Positions 14,875 to 23,683 of a stretch of 64,000 bases of DNA are shown here, in pieces; position 1 is the stretch's first letter; every line of letters begins with the position of its first letter. The DNA is from Pseudomonadota bacterium. Its GTDB lineage: Bacteria > Pseudomonadota > Gammaproteobacteria > Ga0077536. Made by a program: the position numbers and the translations under genes. The notes under the pieces were generated by a model, which was not told the DNA's origin, ran no database searches, and was given only the letters and a program-made list of their open reading frames with translations. The stretch spans positions 1 to 64,000 of the forward strand of contig JADJYF010000005.1 in assembly GCA_016719885.1 (NCBI GenBank), read 5' to 3'.

Positions 14875-17433
14875 TCAGAACGGCAGCTTGAGCGAGGCGT
14901 CGATACTCTTGATCATCTTGCGGAAGCGGTTCTTCACGTCTTCCAGCGATTCGGCATCATCGCCTTCGAAACGCAGGGTCAGACAGGGCGTGGTGTTGGA
15001 CGGCCGGATGAGGCCCCACGAATCGACGAAATCGGCGCGCATGCCGTCCAGCGTGTTGATTTCGGCGTACTCGAATTCCTCGGTGGCGCTCATGACCTGG
15101 TCCATGAATTCCGCGTGGCGGGATTCGGGCATGTCCAGGCGCAGTTCCGGCGTGGCATGGCCACCCGGCAGCGCGGCAAACACTTCGGACGGCGTGTGGC
15201 CACTGTTGACCAGGATCTCGAGCAGGCGCGCGGCGGCATAGAGGGCGTCGTCGAAGCCGTACCAGCGATCGCGGAAGAAGATGTGTCCGGACAATTCGCC
15301 GGCCAACAGCGCGCCGGTGTCCTGCATGAGGTTCTTGATGATCGAATGGCCGGTCTTGGACAACACCGGTTCGCCGCCGGCGGCTTCGATTTCGAGCGGC
15401 AGGTGGCGCGAGCATTTGACGTCGTAGATGACCTTGGCGCCGGGGTTGCGCGCCAGGACGTCGCGCGCGAACAGGATCATCTGGCGGTCGGGCCAGATGA
15501 TGTTGCCCTCGGCATCGACCACGCCGAGACGGTCGCCGTCGCCGTCGAAGGCAAGGCCGAGATCGGCGCCTTCTTCCTGTACCGCGTTGATCAGCTGCTG
15601 GAGGTTCTCCGGCAGTGAAGGATCGGGATGGTGATTGGGGAAGTCGCCGTCGACATCGCAGTACAGTTCGACGACGTCGTGGCCGATGGCGCGCAGGATG
15701 GCCGGCGCCACCATGCCCGGTACGCCGTTGCCGCAGTCGACCACCACCTTCAGCGCGTCGCCGAGCGACACCGGGATCTCTTCGCTGATGCGACGGATGT
15801 ACTCGGCGACGATGTCGGTCGACTGCATCGAGCCGGTGCCTTCGACATAGTCGCGGCTGTCGACGCGACGGCGTATGGCCTGGATGGCCTCGCCCGACAG
15901 GGTCTGGCCGTCGAGCACTATCTTAAGTCCGTTGTACTCGGCGGGATTGTGGCTGCCGGTGATCATCACGCCGCTGTGGGCGTCGAGATAGTGGGTGGCG
16001 AAATACAGCACCGGCGTCGGCGCGAGACCGATGTCGAGCACATCGCGGCCCGATTCGAGCAGGCCCTTGGCCAGCGCCTGCATGAACGGCTCGCTGGAAT
16101 GACGCCCGTCGCGCGCCACCACCACGGTCTTCTGGCCGCGCGCTTCGGCCTCGGCGCCGAGCGCACGGCCGATCTCGTAGACGCTTTCCTCGGTCAGGGT
16201 CTCGCCGACCACGCCGCGGATATCGTAGGCACGGAACACCGAACGGTCGACTTTGCCCTGGCCGGGTTGAGTGTCGTCGAGCGCGACGTCAAGATTGAAA
16301 TCGAGGTCGATGTCGAGCACCGAGGAGCTGCCCGACGGCACGGTCGGATCGTCGCTGGCCGGCGGCGCGCTCTTGATCTGGGTGACGTCGTCGGCGTCGG
16401 CGCGCGCCGCCATGGCCTGGTCGAATGCCGACATCGACGCGCCGGCGCCGCCGCGCTCGGCGCCCGGCAGCAGTTGCTCGAGCCCCGGATGCTTGCCGTC
16501 GAGTATGGCCTTGATGGCGCCGCTGAAGATCACGCTGTCGTCGTTGCTGACGACCGCCGCGGTGCCGCCACGGCGCCGCATCAGCATGAGCGCGAGCGCG
16601 CCGCCACAGGCCAGGGCCAGCGCCAACACTGGCAGCAGCATGCCGTGCCCGCCCTCGCTCTCCGGCGCCTGGGCTTCGGCGCCGGCGGTCGCCACCGTCA
16701 CCACGAAGCGCGAGTTCGGTACGTGGGAATTGGTGGTCGGCACATCGCCGGTGGGCTTGACGCCGGTGGCGGCGACGCTGTTGCCCGGGACCTGGCGAAT
16801 GTCGACGAAGGCTTGCTTGGGCGCGCCGGCGTCGAGGGACTTGCGCAGGAGATTGATATCGAGCGACAGGTGCAGGAAGCCGGCCAGGGCCTGCTGGCCG
16901 TCGGCGTCCGGCGCTTCGACGCGCTTGATGATGACGAGATGCGCGTCGGGCGTGCCGCCGAGATGTGCCTCCATCGGCACGTCCTTGGCTTCTTCGCGGG
17001 CGCGATTGAGCATCGACACCGAGGCATAGGTGATGGGCGGCTTGGCGGACGGCTGCGGGTCGCGGTAATCGGCCGGCAGCAGGCGCAGCGCCAGCACGCC
17101 GTCGAGCCGTGGCGCGAGCTCGGCGGCGAGCGCCGCGCGGCTGTCGTCGCTGCCGTTACGCAGGGCGTCGATGACGGCCGGCTGGCCGGCAAGATCCTTC
17201 AGCGCCGCGTGGTAGGGCGCGAACGCCTGGCCTATCTTGTCGGCCAGTTCGTCGGAGAATTTCTGGAACGCCGGGCTGACGGTGGTACCGCCGTTGGTGT
17301 CGTCGCCGAGCAGGGGAAGCAGCACCCGGCCGCCGAGCGCCAGCACCGCCACCAGCACAATGGCGACGATGGCGGCGCGAGGAATGCGCGTCAGCAGCCC
17401 CGCGGCAGCGCCCGCGTTGATGGGAAACTTCAT
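14875..17433 (-). CDS. algC: Phosphomannomutase/phosphoglucomutase AlgC, membrane-anchored form
   Basis: An 852-residue protein in two parts. The C-terminal ~455 residues are a complete alpha-D-phosphohexomutase: VFRAYDIRG, phosphoserine loop TGSHNPAEY, metal loop DGDGDRLGV, sugar-binding GELSGH and phosphate-binding RPSNTTP. It interconverts mannose or glucose 6- and 1-phosphates for LPS and exopolysaccharide. The first ~390 residues contain a membrane segment at about 18-42, a soluble region of about 220 residues, a second membrane segment near 265-288 (LLPVLALALACGGALALML), then a low-complexity acidic linker. The soluble part is presumably periplasmic, with the enzyme cytoplasmic. Long AlgC forms like this occur in Pseudomonas relatives. 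Confidence 0.92.
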   Translation of the reverse strand: MKFPINAGAAAGLLTRIPRAAIVAIVLVAVLALGGRVLLPLLGDDTNGGTTVSPAFQKFSDELADKIGQAFAPYHAALKDLAGQPAVIDALRNGSDDSRAALAAELAPRLDGVLALRLLPADYRDPQPSAKPPITYASVSMLNRAREEAKDVPMEAHLGGTPDAHLVIIKRVEAPDADGQQALAGFLHLSLDINLLRKSLDAGAPKQAFVDIRQVPGNSVAATGVKPTGDVPTTNSHVPNSRFVVTVATAGAEAQAPESEGGHGMLLPVLALALACGGALALMLMRRRGGTAAVVSNDDSVIFSGAIKAILDGKHPGLEQLLPGAERGGAGASMSAFDQAMAARADADDVTQIKSAPPASDDPTVPSGSSSVLDIDLDFNLDVALDDTQPGQGKVDRSVFRAYDIRGVVGETLTEESVYEIGRALGAEAEARGQKTVVVARDGRHSSEPFMQALAKGLLESGRDVLDIGLAPTPVLYFATHYLDAHSGVMITGSHNPAEYNGLKIVLDGQTLSGEAIQAIRRRVDSRDYVEGTGSMQSTDIVAEYIRRISEEIPVSLGDALKVVVDCGNGVPGMVAPAILRAIGHDVVELYCDVDGDFPNHHPDPSLPENLQQLINAVQEEGADLGLAFDGDGDRLGVVDAEGNIIWPDRQMILFARDVLARNPGAKVIYDVKCSRHLPLEIEAAGGEPVLSKTGHSIIKNLMQDTGALLAGELSGHIFFRDRWYGFDDALYAAARLLEILVNSGHTPSEVFAALPGGHATPELRLDMPESRHAEFMDQVMSATEEFEYAEINTLDGMRADFVDSWGLIRPSNTTPCLTLRFEGDDAESLEDVKNRFRKMIKSIDASLKLPF

Positions 17434-17525
17434 TCTTTACACGCCCAGCTCGTGCCGCGCACGGACCGCCCCTTGGTCGATGTCGGAAGTGTACAAGTTC
17501 GACTCCTTGAATTACACGCAGGCCC

Positions 17526-18749
17526 TTAGGCTGATGCGCGCGCGGCGTAGCGCTCAGCGATGACATCGACCAGGGCGCGCGCCAGGCGGGTCTTGGCGGC
17601 GCGCGGCAGCAGCTTCGAGCCCTCGCGCCAGATCACCAACAGTTCGTTGTCGTCGGCATTGAAGCCGAGGCCGGCGCCGCCGACGAGGTTGGCGGCCACC
17701 ATGTCGATGGCCTTGCGCTCGAGCTTGTCGCGCGCGTGGCGTTCGACGTCGTTGGTTTCGGCGGCGAAGCCGACCGTGAACGGCGGCGGGCGGGTGGCGG
17801 CCACGCATTTCAATATGTCGGGGTTGGGCACCAGCTTGAGCTCGAGGGCGCTGTCGCTGCGTTTGATCTTATTGGCGGCGGCATTGTCGATGCGGTAATC
17901 GGCGACCGCCGCGGTGGCGACGAAGATGTCGGTGGGCAGGCGCGCCATCACCGCGTCGTGCATTTCGTTGGCGGTTTCGACCCGCAGCAGCGTGACGCCG
18001 GCCGGTGGCGGCAGGATGGTCGGGCCGCTGACCAGCGTGACCCGCGCACCCGCGTCGCGCAGGGCCGTGGCGATGGCATAGCCCATCTTGCCCGAGCTGT
18101 GATTGCTGATGTAGCGCACCGGGTCGATGGGCTCGCGGGTCGGACCGGCGGTCAACAGCACGCGCACCCCGGTCAACAGATCGCGTTCGAACAAGGCGGC
18201 GGTGGCGGCGCAGATCTCATGCGCTTCCTGCATGCGCCCCGGCCCGACTTCGCCGCAGGCCTGGCTGCCGGCGCCCGGGCCGGCCAAGCGCACGCCGCGG
18301 GCGGTGAGCGCGGCGAGGTTGTCCTGGGTGGCGGGGTGCTTCCACATCTGCTGGTTCATGGCCGGCGCGGCGAGGATCGGCGCTTCGCTGGCGAGGCACA
18401 CGGCGGTGGCGAGGTCGTTGGCCATGCCGAGCCTGAGGCGCGCGAGGAAATCGGCGGTGGCCGGTGCGACGACGATGGCGTCGGCCCAACGCGCGAGCTC
18501 GATATGGCCCATGGCCGCTTCGGCGGCCGGGTCGAACAGCTCGGCGCGGACTTCGCGCCCGGACACCGCCTGCAGGGTCAAGGGCGTGATGAAGGCGCCG
18601 GCCGCCGGCGTCATCACCACCTGCACCTCGGCACCGGCGTCGCGCAGACGCCGCACCACGTCGGGCGCTTTGTAGGCCGCGATGCCGCCGCTCACGATCA
18701 GCAGTATGCGGCGAGCGGCAAGGGCATTCGGCGGCGTGGCGGCATCCAT
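17526..18749 (-). CDS. coaBC: Bifunctional phosphopantothenoylcysteine decarboxylase/synthetase
   Basis: A 407-residue fusion enzyme making 4'-phosphopantetheine for coenzyme A. The CoaC flavoprotein half (about 1-190) has ILLIVSGGIAAYKAPDVVRRL, VAPATADFLARLRLGMANDL, the PAMNQQMW motif and the active-site Cys in QACGEVGPGRM. The CoaB half has LLTAGPTREPIDPVRYISN, SSGKMGYAIA and ADYRIDNAAANKIK near residue 290. The start at 18749 is inferred from family length. It is upstream of algC. The usual dut gene between coaBC and algC is absent; only 92 bp separate them. Confidence 0.95.
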   Translation of the reverse strand: MDAATPPNALAARRILLIVSGGIAAYKAPDVVRRLRDAGAEVQVVMTPAAGAFITPLTLQAVSGREVRAELFDPAAEAAMGHIELARWADAIVVAPATADFLARLRLGMANDLATAVCLASEAPILAAPAMNQQMWKHPATQDNLAALTARGVRLAGPGAGSQACGEVGPGRMQEAHEICAATAALFERDLLTGVRVLLTAGPTREPIDPVRYISNHSSGKMGYAIATALRDAGARVTLVSGPTILPPPAGVTLLRVETANEMHDAVMARLPTDIFVATAAVADYRIDNAAANKIKRSDSALELKLVPNPDILKCVAATRPPPFTVGFAAETNDVERHARDKLERKAIDMVAANLVGGAGLGFNADDNELLVIWREGSKLLPRAAKTRLARALVDVIAERYAARASA

Positions 18750-18760
18750 CACGCGCGATA

Positions 18761-18790
18761 TTACCCGGAAGCGTCGAGCTTCCATATACT
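18761..18790 (+). promoter_or_regulatory. Possible sigma-70 promoter for radC
   Basis: TATACT at 18785-18790 is a good -10 box. TTACCC at 18761-18766, 18 bp away, is a poor -35 box. The site lies 53 bp before the radC start, which has a strong GGAGG ribosome-binding site. Confidence 0.4.
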
Positions 18791-18842
18791 TGCGGCGGGT
18801 CGTGGAACGACCGGATGAAGACCGCCCAGGGAGGGGTGAACG

Positions 18843-19517
18843 ATGACCATCAAGGATTGGCCGGCCGACGAGCGGCCGCGTGAAAAACTGCTGCGCGAAG
18901 GCAGCACGGTGTTGAGCGACGCCGAACTGCTGGCGGTGCTGCTGCGTAACGGCGTGGCGGGCGCCGACGCGGTGACGCTGGCGCGCCGCCTGCTCGCCGA
19001 GTGCGGCGGCCTGCGCGCGCTGCTGGAGGCGCGGCGCGAGCGCTTGACCGCGCTGGCCGGCTGCGGACCGGCGGCCTATGCGACCTTCAGCGCCGCGCTG
19101 GAACTCGGGCGACGCTATGTCTACAGCACCCTCGAACGCGACGGGCCGCTGGAAAACCCCGGCGCCGCCAGCCAGTACCTCGTGTCACGCATGAAGGCCT
19201 ACCAGCGCGAGGTGTTCGCCTGCCTGTATCTCGACACCCGCCATCGCGTGATCGGCCTGCGCGAGCTGTTCTTCGGTTCGATAGACAGCGCCACGGTGCA
19301 CCCCCGCGAAATCGTCAAATCCTGCCTCGAGACCAATTGCGCGGCGCTGATCCTGGCCCACAACCACCCCTCGGGGGTGGCCGAGCCGAGCGCCGCCGAC
19401 GCCGCCATCACGCGCCGCATCGTCGACGCGGCGGCGCTGATCGACGTCCGGGTGCTCGACCACCTGGTGGTGGGCGAGCGCGAAGCGGTGTCGATGGCGG
19501 CGCTCGGCATGCTGTGA
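18843..19517 (+). CDS. radC: RadC-family JAB-domain protein
   Basis: A 224-residue protein: N-terminal helix-hairpin-helix UPF0758 domain (SDAELLAVLLRNGV, GLRALLEA) and C-terminal MPN/JAB metalloprotease-like domain. The metal site motif is intact: LILAHNHPSGVAEPSAAD near residue 170, with FFGSIDSATVHPREIVK upstream. The biochemical role is unresolved; a direct repair function is doubted in the literature. The ribosome-binding site GGGAGGGG precedes the ATG at 18843. It diverges from coaBC and precedes rpmB, an arrangement conserved in gammaproteobacteria. Confidence 0.93.
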   Translation: MTIKDWPADERPREKLLREGSTVLSDAELLAVLLRNGVAGADAVTLARRLLAECGGLRALLEARRERLTALAGCGPAAYATFSAALELGRRYVYSTLERDGPLENPGAASQYLVSRMKAYQREVFACLYLDTRHRVIGLRELFFGSIDSATVHPREIVKSCLETNCAALILAHNHPSGVAEPSAADAAITRRIVDAAALIDVRVLDHLVVGEREAVSMAALGML

Positions 19518-19545
19518 GGCATGAGCGGGCGGCGGTACGCGGGGC

Positions 19546-19574
19546 TTGGATCGGCGCCGCTTTGTGGATAGAAT
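19546..19574 (+). promoter_or_regulatory. Sigma-70 promoter for rpmB-rpmG
   Basis: TTGGAT (19546-19551) and TAGAAT (19569-19574) are separated by exactly 17 bp, 36 bp before the rpmB start. Both hexamers match the consensus at 4-5 of 6 bases. Confidence 0.7.
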
Positions 19575-19610
19575 CGCTCCCCTTTTTCGGGCCTTTATCA
19601 GGAAGCCATC

Positions 19611-19847
19611 ATGTCGCGGGTATGCCAAGTCACGGGGAAACGGCCGGTCAGCGGCAATAATGTGTCGCACGCCAACAATAAGACGCGCCGGCGTTTTCTG
19701 CCCAACCTGCAGCACCATCGGTTCTGGGTGGAAGCGGAGAAGCGTTTCGTGCGCCTGCGCGTGAGCACCAAGGGCCTGCGCATTATCGACAAGCAGGGTA
19801 TCGACACGGTGCTGGCGGAAATCCGCTCGCGCGGTGAGAAAGTCTAA
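19611..19847 (+). CDS. rpmB: 50S ribosomal protein L28
   Basis: A 78-residue basic protein of normal length. MSRVCQVTGKRPVSGNNVSHANNK-type N-terminus and the LRVSTKGLRIIDKQGI segment are diagnostic of L28. It binds 23S rRNA in the large subunit. A good promoter lies 36 bp upstream, and rpmG follows after 11 bp with its own GGAG site, so the two form an operon closed by a terminator at 20041-20072. Confidence 0.97.
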   Translation: MSRVCQVTGKRPVSGNNVSHANNKTRRRFLPNLQHHRFWVEAEKRFVRLRVSTKGLRIIDKQGIDTVLAEIRSRGEKV

Positions 19848-19858
19848 GGAGCCCCACC

Positions 19859-20014
19859 ATGCAAGACAAAATCAAGATGGTCTCGAGCGCCGGTACCGGC
19901 CACTACTACACCACCACCAAGAACAAGCGCACCCATCCCGATAAGATGGAGCGCAAGAAGTTCGACCCGGTCATCCGCCAGCACGTGATGTACAAGGAAG
20001 CGAAGATCAAGTAA
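19859..20014 (+). CDS. rpmG: 50S ribosomal protein L33
   Basis: A 51-residue protein. Residues 1-20 read MQDKIKMVSSAGTGHYYTTT and continue with KNKRTHPDKMERKKFDP, a clear L33. The zinc-binding cysteines found in some L33 forms are absent, so this is the zinc-independent (C-minus) type. GGAG lies just upstream of the ATG. It is the second gene of the rpmB-rpmG operon. Confidence 0.96.
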   Translation: MQDKIKMVSSAGTGHYYTTTKNKRTHPDKMERKKFDPVIRQHVMYKEAKIK

Positions 20015-20040
20015 TCGCTTGCCGGGGTCGAGAGACCCAA

Positions 20041-20072
20041 AAAAAGAACCCGCCTCGAAGGCGGGTTTTTTT
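20041..20072 (+). terminator. Rho-independent terminator of rpmB-rpmG
   Basis: Stem ACCCGCC (20048-20054) and GGCGGGT (20060-20066) enclose the loop TCGAA and run into a T tract of seven. A-rich bases precede the stem. Confidence 0.92.
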
Positions 20073-20085
20073 GGTCTTGTTCTCG

Positions 20086-20164
20086 TGTGGGTGCGAATTC
20101 ATTCGGACATTTGCAGTCCGGGCGCTGGCGGTGCGTTCGAGAGGCGAATGAATTCGCACCTACA
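20086..20164. repeat. REPIN-like inverted repeat 3 (different arm sequence)
   Basis: It has the same architecture as the other three elements but other bases: TGTGGG-TGCGAATTCATTCG on the left and CGAATGAATTCGCA-CCTACA on the right. Each arm contains the palindrome CGAAT-TC-ATTCG. It lies between the rpmG terminator and the stop of the desaturase gene, that is, between convergent genes. Confidence 0.8.
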
Positions 20165-20173
20165 GGCCCGCGA

Positions 20174-21361
20174 TCAGGCGGCCGCCGCGCCCTGCGGCGT
20201 ATACCCGCGCAGCGTGTGGGCGAAGTCCTGCAGGGCCTGGATGCCGGTGGTCTCGGCCTGCTGACACCATTCCTGCAGGAGCTTCAAGAGGTTTTCGCGG
20301 CTCGCCGCGCGTTGCTCGTAGATTTCCTGCAGGCGCTGGCGGAAGCCGTATACCACTTCCAGCGCCTGGCTGTGGCGCAGTGCGTCCTGCAAGGTGCCGC
20401 GTTCCGAATCGTTCAAACGCTCGTCGGCGCGCAGCAGCAGGCGGCGCAGCGGCTTCAACTGCGGGCGCACCGCCGCCGGCGCGTTGCGCAACTCCTCGCG
20501 GTGCACACGCTTGACCACCATGCGGCCGTAGTCGGCCATCACGTGCAGGCGATTGCCGGCCACCGCTTTCAGGGTCTCGAAGTCGATGGCGGACTTGGCC
20601 TTGTCGATCGCCGGCTTGGCCGGCGCCAGCTTGCGCACCTTGGCGAGGCCGAAGGTTTCGAGGATGCGGATGTACATCCAGCCGATATCGAACTCCCAGG
20701 GCTGCACCGAGAACTTCGCCGAGCTGCCGAAGGCGTGGTGATTGTTGTGCAATTCCTCGCCGCCGATGATGAGGCCCCACGGCACGATGTTGGTGGAGGC
20801 GTCGGCGGTTTCGAAGTTGCGATAGCCCCAGTAATGGCCGATGCCGTTGATGATGCCGGCCGCGAAGATCGGCGACCATGCCATCTGCACCGCCCAGATG
20901 GTGAGCCCGAGCGGCCCGAACAGGAGCACGTTCACCACCAGCATGATGCCGATGCCGAGGCTGTCATGGCCGGTGTAGAAATGGCGCTCGACCCAGTCGT
21001 CGGGTGTGCCGTAGCCGTACTGGTCCAGCACATCCTGGCGCTTGGCGTTGATGCGGTAGAGCTCGGCGCCTTCCAAGAGCACCTTCTTGATGCCGTGGGC
21101 GACCGGGCTGTGGGGGTCTTCCATGGTTTCCACCGCGGCGTGGTGCTTGCGATGGACGGCGGTCCATTCGCGGGTGTTCATGCCGGTGGTCAGCCACAGC
21201 CACAGGCGGAAGAAATGCGACACCACCGGATGCAGGTCGACGGCGCGATGCGCCTGGTGACGATGCAGGTAGATGGTGATGCTGGCGATGGTGATCTGGG
21301 TGAATACGAGCGCGACGAGGACATAGCCCCACCACGGCATAACCACGAGTCCTTGCAACAT
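20174..21361 (-). CDS. Membrane fatty-acid (acyl-CoA) desaturase
   Basis: A 395-residue integral membrane di-iron desaturase of the stearoyl-CoA 9-desaturase type, which puts a cis double bond into acyl chains. The three histidine boxes are present: HRHQAHRA near residue 30, HRKHHAAVE near 67 and NNHHAFG near 205. Hydrophobic helices flank them. The C-terminal ~150 residues are a helical extension seen in proteobacterial members. The start at 21361 has a GGGGAG site four bases upstream; the longer frame to 21448 lacks one. It stands alone on its strand, with a REP element just past the stop. Confidence 0.9.
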   Translation of the reverse strand: MLQGLVVMPWWGYVLVALVFTQITIASITIYLHRHQAHRAVDLHPVVSHFFRLWLWLTTGMNTREWTAVHRKHHAAVETMEDPHSPVAHGIKKVLLEGAELYRINAKRQDVLDQYGYGTPDDWVERHFYTGHDSLGIGIMLVVNVLLFGPLGLTIWAVQMAWSPIFAAGIINGIGHYWGYRNFETADASTNIVPWGLIIGGEELHNNHHAFGSSAKFSVQPWEFDIGWMYIRILETFGLAKVRKLAPAKPAIDKAKSAIDFETLKAVAGNRLHVMADYGRMVVKRVHREELRNAPAAVRPQLKPLRRLLLRADERLNDSERGTLQDALRHSQALEVVYGFRQRLQEIYEQRAASRENLLKLLQEWCQQAETTGIQALQDFAHTLRGYTPQGAAAA

Positions 21362-21596
21362 GATGCTCCCCAATTGGGTCTTTAACTTGAAAGCGAAGTC
21401 CGGCGCGACGACAGCGGCGTGGCGTCTCGTCGGCCGGGCGCGTCGCACGTTAACGCGATCTTCACACGTTTGACCAGATGTTCCAGTTGCTTTGCGTCAA
21501 TCGCACGCAAGCCAAGGGTGAATCTGGCATTTGTTTACCGGGCCGGATGTCAGCCGGGGCTCCCGTCCTTAGCGCCCGCGGCGCGCGGAAGTTTAT

Positions 21597-23570
21597 TCAG
21601 GAGGCGGGGATGGGGCGCGCGAGGTGCAGATTGCCCAGCGCGTCGCGCCGGCCCTGCCAGCCGGTCTCGATGAACGTGGTGCCGACCGCGCTCAATACAA
21701 TGGCCGGCCCCGCCAGCATTTCGCCAGGCGCGAGTTGCCCCTGGTCGTGGAGGGGCATGCCGGAGTCGGGCGTCGACGGCAGGCTCAAGGCCGGTTCGGC
21801 GGCCACGGAAAAGTCCGGCGCGGCGCCCTCGACATCGACCGCCACGCGCAGGTTGACGAGCTCGAGCTCGCGTTCGAGGGCATGGCCGTAGCGACGCTGG
21901 TGCTCGGCGCGAAACGCGGCGGCCACGCCGGGTTTGTCGGTCCAGGGCAGGGTCAGGGCATGGGACTGGCCGCGGTAGCAGACATCCACGGCATGACGCA
22001 CGCGCAGGCTGTCGCGTGCGTGGCCCTCGGCCAGCAGATCGGCGATGCCAGCGGCGGCCAGCTGCTCGAGGCCGCGCTCGAGGTCCTCGACGCTGAGCGC
22101 TGCCAGCGGCCGCCGCAGGGTATGGGCGAGATGCCGCCCGGCGCGCGCGACCGTCATGCCGAGCGCCGACAGCACGCCGGCCTGCGCCGGCACCAGCGCA
22201 CGCGTCATGCCTAGCGCGTCGGCCAGCGCGCACACGTGCAGGCCGCCGGCGCCGCCGAACGAGACCAGGGTGTAGTCGCGGGGATCGACGCCGCGTTCGA
22301 CCGACATCACGCGCAGCGCCTGCTGCATGTGATCATTGGCGATGGCGATGATGCCGGCGGCGGCATCGTGCACGCTCATGCCGCCCAGCGCCGCGGCGAC
22401 GTGCGCCACCGCCTCGTGCGCGGCCTCGGCGTCGATGCGCAGGCGGCCGCCGAGTTCGAGGCCGGCGGGCAGGCGACCCAGCACCACGTTGGCGTCGGTG
22501 ACGGTGGCGGCCTGGCCGCCGAGACCGTAACAGGCCGGCCCCGGCATCGCGCCGGCCGATTGCGGCCCGACGTGCAACAGCCCGGCGGCATCGACCCGCG
22601 CCAGCGAGCCGCCGCCCGCGCCGATGGTGTGCATGTCGACCATCGGCACCGCCACCGGGAACGGCCCGACCCGGCCTTCGGCGCTCAAGCCGAGCTCGCC
22701 GTCGATCAGCGCGACATCGGTCGAGGTGCCGCCCATGTCGAAAGTAAGGAGGCGCTCACATCCCGCCAGGTTCGCGACGTGCCGCGCGCCCAGCAGGCCG
22801 CCGGCCGGGCCGGACAGCAACAGGCGCACGCCGTGACGGGCGGCGAAGTCCGGTGCGGCGCTCAGGCCCGAGCTCTGCATGATGGCGAGGCGCGCCGGCG
22901 CGACCTGGCTCGCCAGCGCCTTGAGGTAGCGGTGCATGAGCGGGCCGACGTAGGCGTTCAACCAGGTCGCCATGCCGCGCTCGTATTCGCGCACCTCGGG
23001 CAATACCTCGCTGGACAGGCACACGAAACAGGGCAGCGAGGCCAGCACCTCGCCGATGCGGCGCTCGAAACGATCATCCTGGAAGGCGAACAGCAGGCAC
23101 ACCGCGACCGCGTCCGGCGCGAGGGCCTCCACCGCGCGGCGCAGCGCCACCAGTTCGCCGACGTCGAGGTCTTCGACCACCTCGCCATCGGCGCCGAAGC
23201 GGCCGCCGGTTTCGAGGCACAGCTCCGCCGGCACCGGCACCGGCGGCGGCGCGGGGGTCAGGTCATAGAGTCCCGCGCGCGCCTGGCGGCCGATGGAGAG
23301 CAGGTCGCCGAAGCCGTGGTTGGTGACGAACACGGTGCGCGCGCCCTTGCCTTCGAGGACCGCGTTGGTGGCGACGGTGGAGCCGTGCACGATGCGCGCC
23401 TCCTCGGCCAGCACGCCGAGCGCGCGCAGCCCGGCGAGGATGGCGCGCTCCGGCGCGTCGGGCGTCGACAATTCCTTGTGGGTGCGCACGCGCACGCCGT
23501 CATGCAGCACGAAATCGGTGAAGGTGCCGCCGGTATCGATACCGATGATGGGAAGGGTTGGGGCGGACAT
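21597..23570 (-). CDS. Hydantoinase/oxoprolinase-family protein, HyuA-type subunit
   Basis: A 657-residue ASKHA-fold ATPase, normal length for the A subunit of ATP-dependent hydantoinases, 5-oxoprolinases or acetone-carboxylase-like enzymes. It has GIDTGGTFTDFVLHD at residues 9-23, STVATNAVLEGKGARTVFVT near 60, GFGDLLSIGRQARAGLYDL after it, LTFDMGGTSTDVALIDGE near 270 and SFGGAGGLHVCALADALG near 430. These enzymes usually need a HyuB partner, which is not adjacent. The substrate cannot be told from sequence. The neighbours (desaturase, ABC system) give no clue. Confidence 0.85.
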   Translation of the reverse strand: MSAPTLPIIGIDTGGTFTDFVLHDGVRVRTHKELSTPDAPERAILAGLRALGVLAEEARIVHGSTVATNAVLEGKGARTVFVTNHGFGDLLSIGRQARAGLYDLTPAPPPVPVPAELCLETGGRFGADGEVVEDLDVGELVALRRAVEALAPDAVAVCLLFAFQDDRFERRIGEVLASLPCFVCLSSEVLPEVREYERGMATWLNAYVGPLMHRYLKALASQVAPARLAIMQSSGLSAAPDFAARHGVRLLLSGPAGGLLGARHVANLAGCERLLTFDMGGTSTDVALIDGELGLSAEGRVGPFPVAVPMVDMHTIGAGGGSLARVDAAGLLHVGPQSAGAMPGPACYGLGGQAATVTDANVVLGRLPAGLELGGRLRIDAEAAHEAVAHVAAALGGMSVHDAAAGIIAIANDHMQQALRVMSVERGVDPRDYTLVSFGGAGGLHVCALADALGMTRALVPAQAGVLSALGMTVARAGRHLAHTLRRPLAALSVEDLERGLEQLAAAGIADLLAEGHARDSLRVRHAVDVCYRGQSHALTLPWTDKPGVAAAFRAEHQRRYGHALERELELVNLRVAVDVEGAAPDFSVAAEPALSLPSTPDSGMPLHDQGQLAPGEMLAGPAIVLSAVGTTFIETGWQGRRDALGNLHLARPIPAS

Positions 23571-23683
23571 GGAGCGGCGTCACGGGCGCAGGGAACGAAC
23601 GCGCAGTATAGAGGGCCGGCGTTGCGCGCCGCGCGGGTCACGCGCCTTTCCATGCCTGGCGCGCTCACCAATAATAGCCGCCC

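Noticed and set aside
15628..17529. A 633-codon plus-strand frame opposite algC
   Set aside because: It is antisense to algC, has no ribosome-binding site or domain, and shows the same biased composition as other reverse-frame artefacts.
21597..23570. A 483-codon plus-strand frame opposite the hydantoinase gene
   Set aside because: The minus-strand protein has all HyuA motifs; the plus-strand frame has none and is a shadow.
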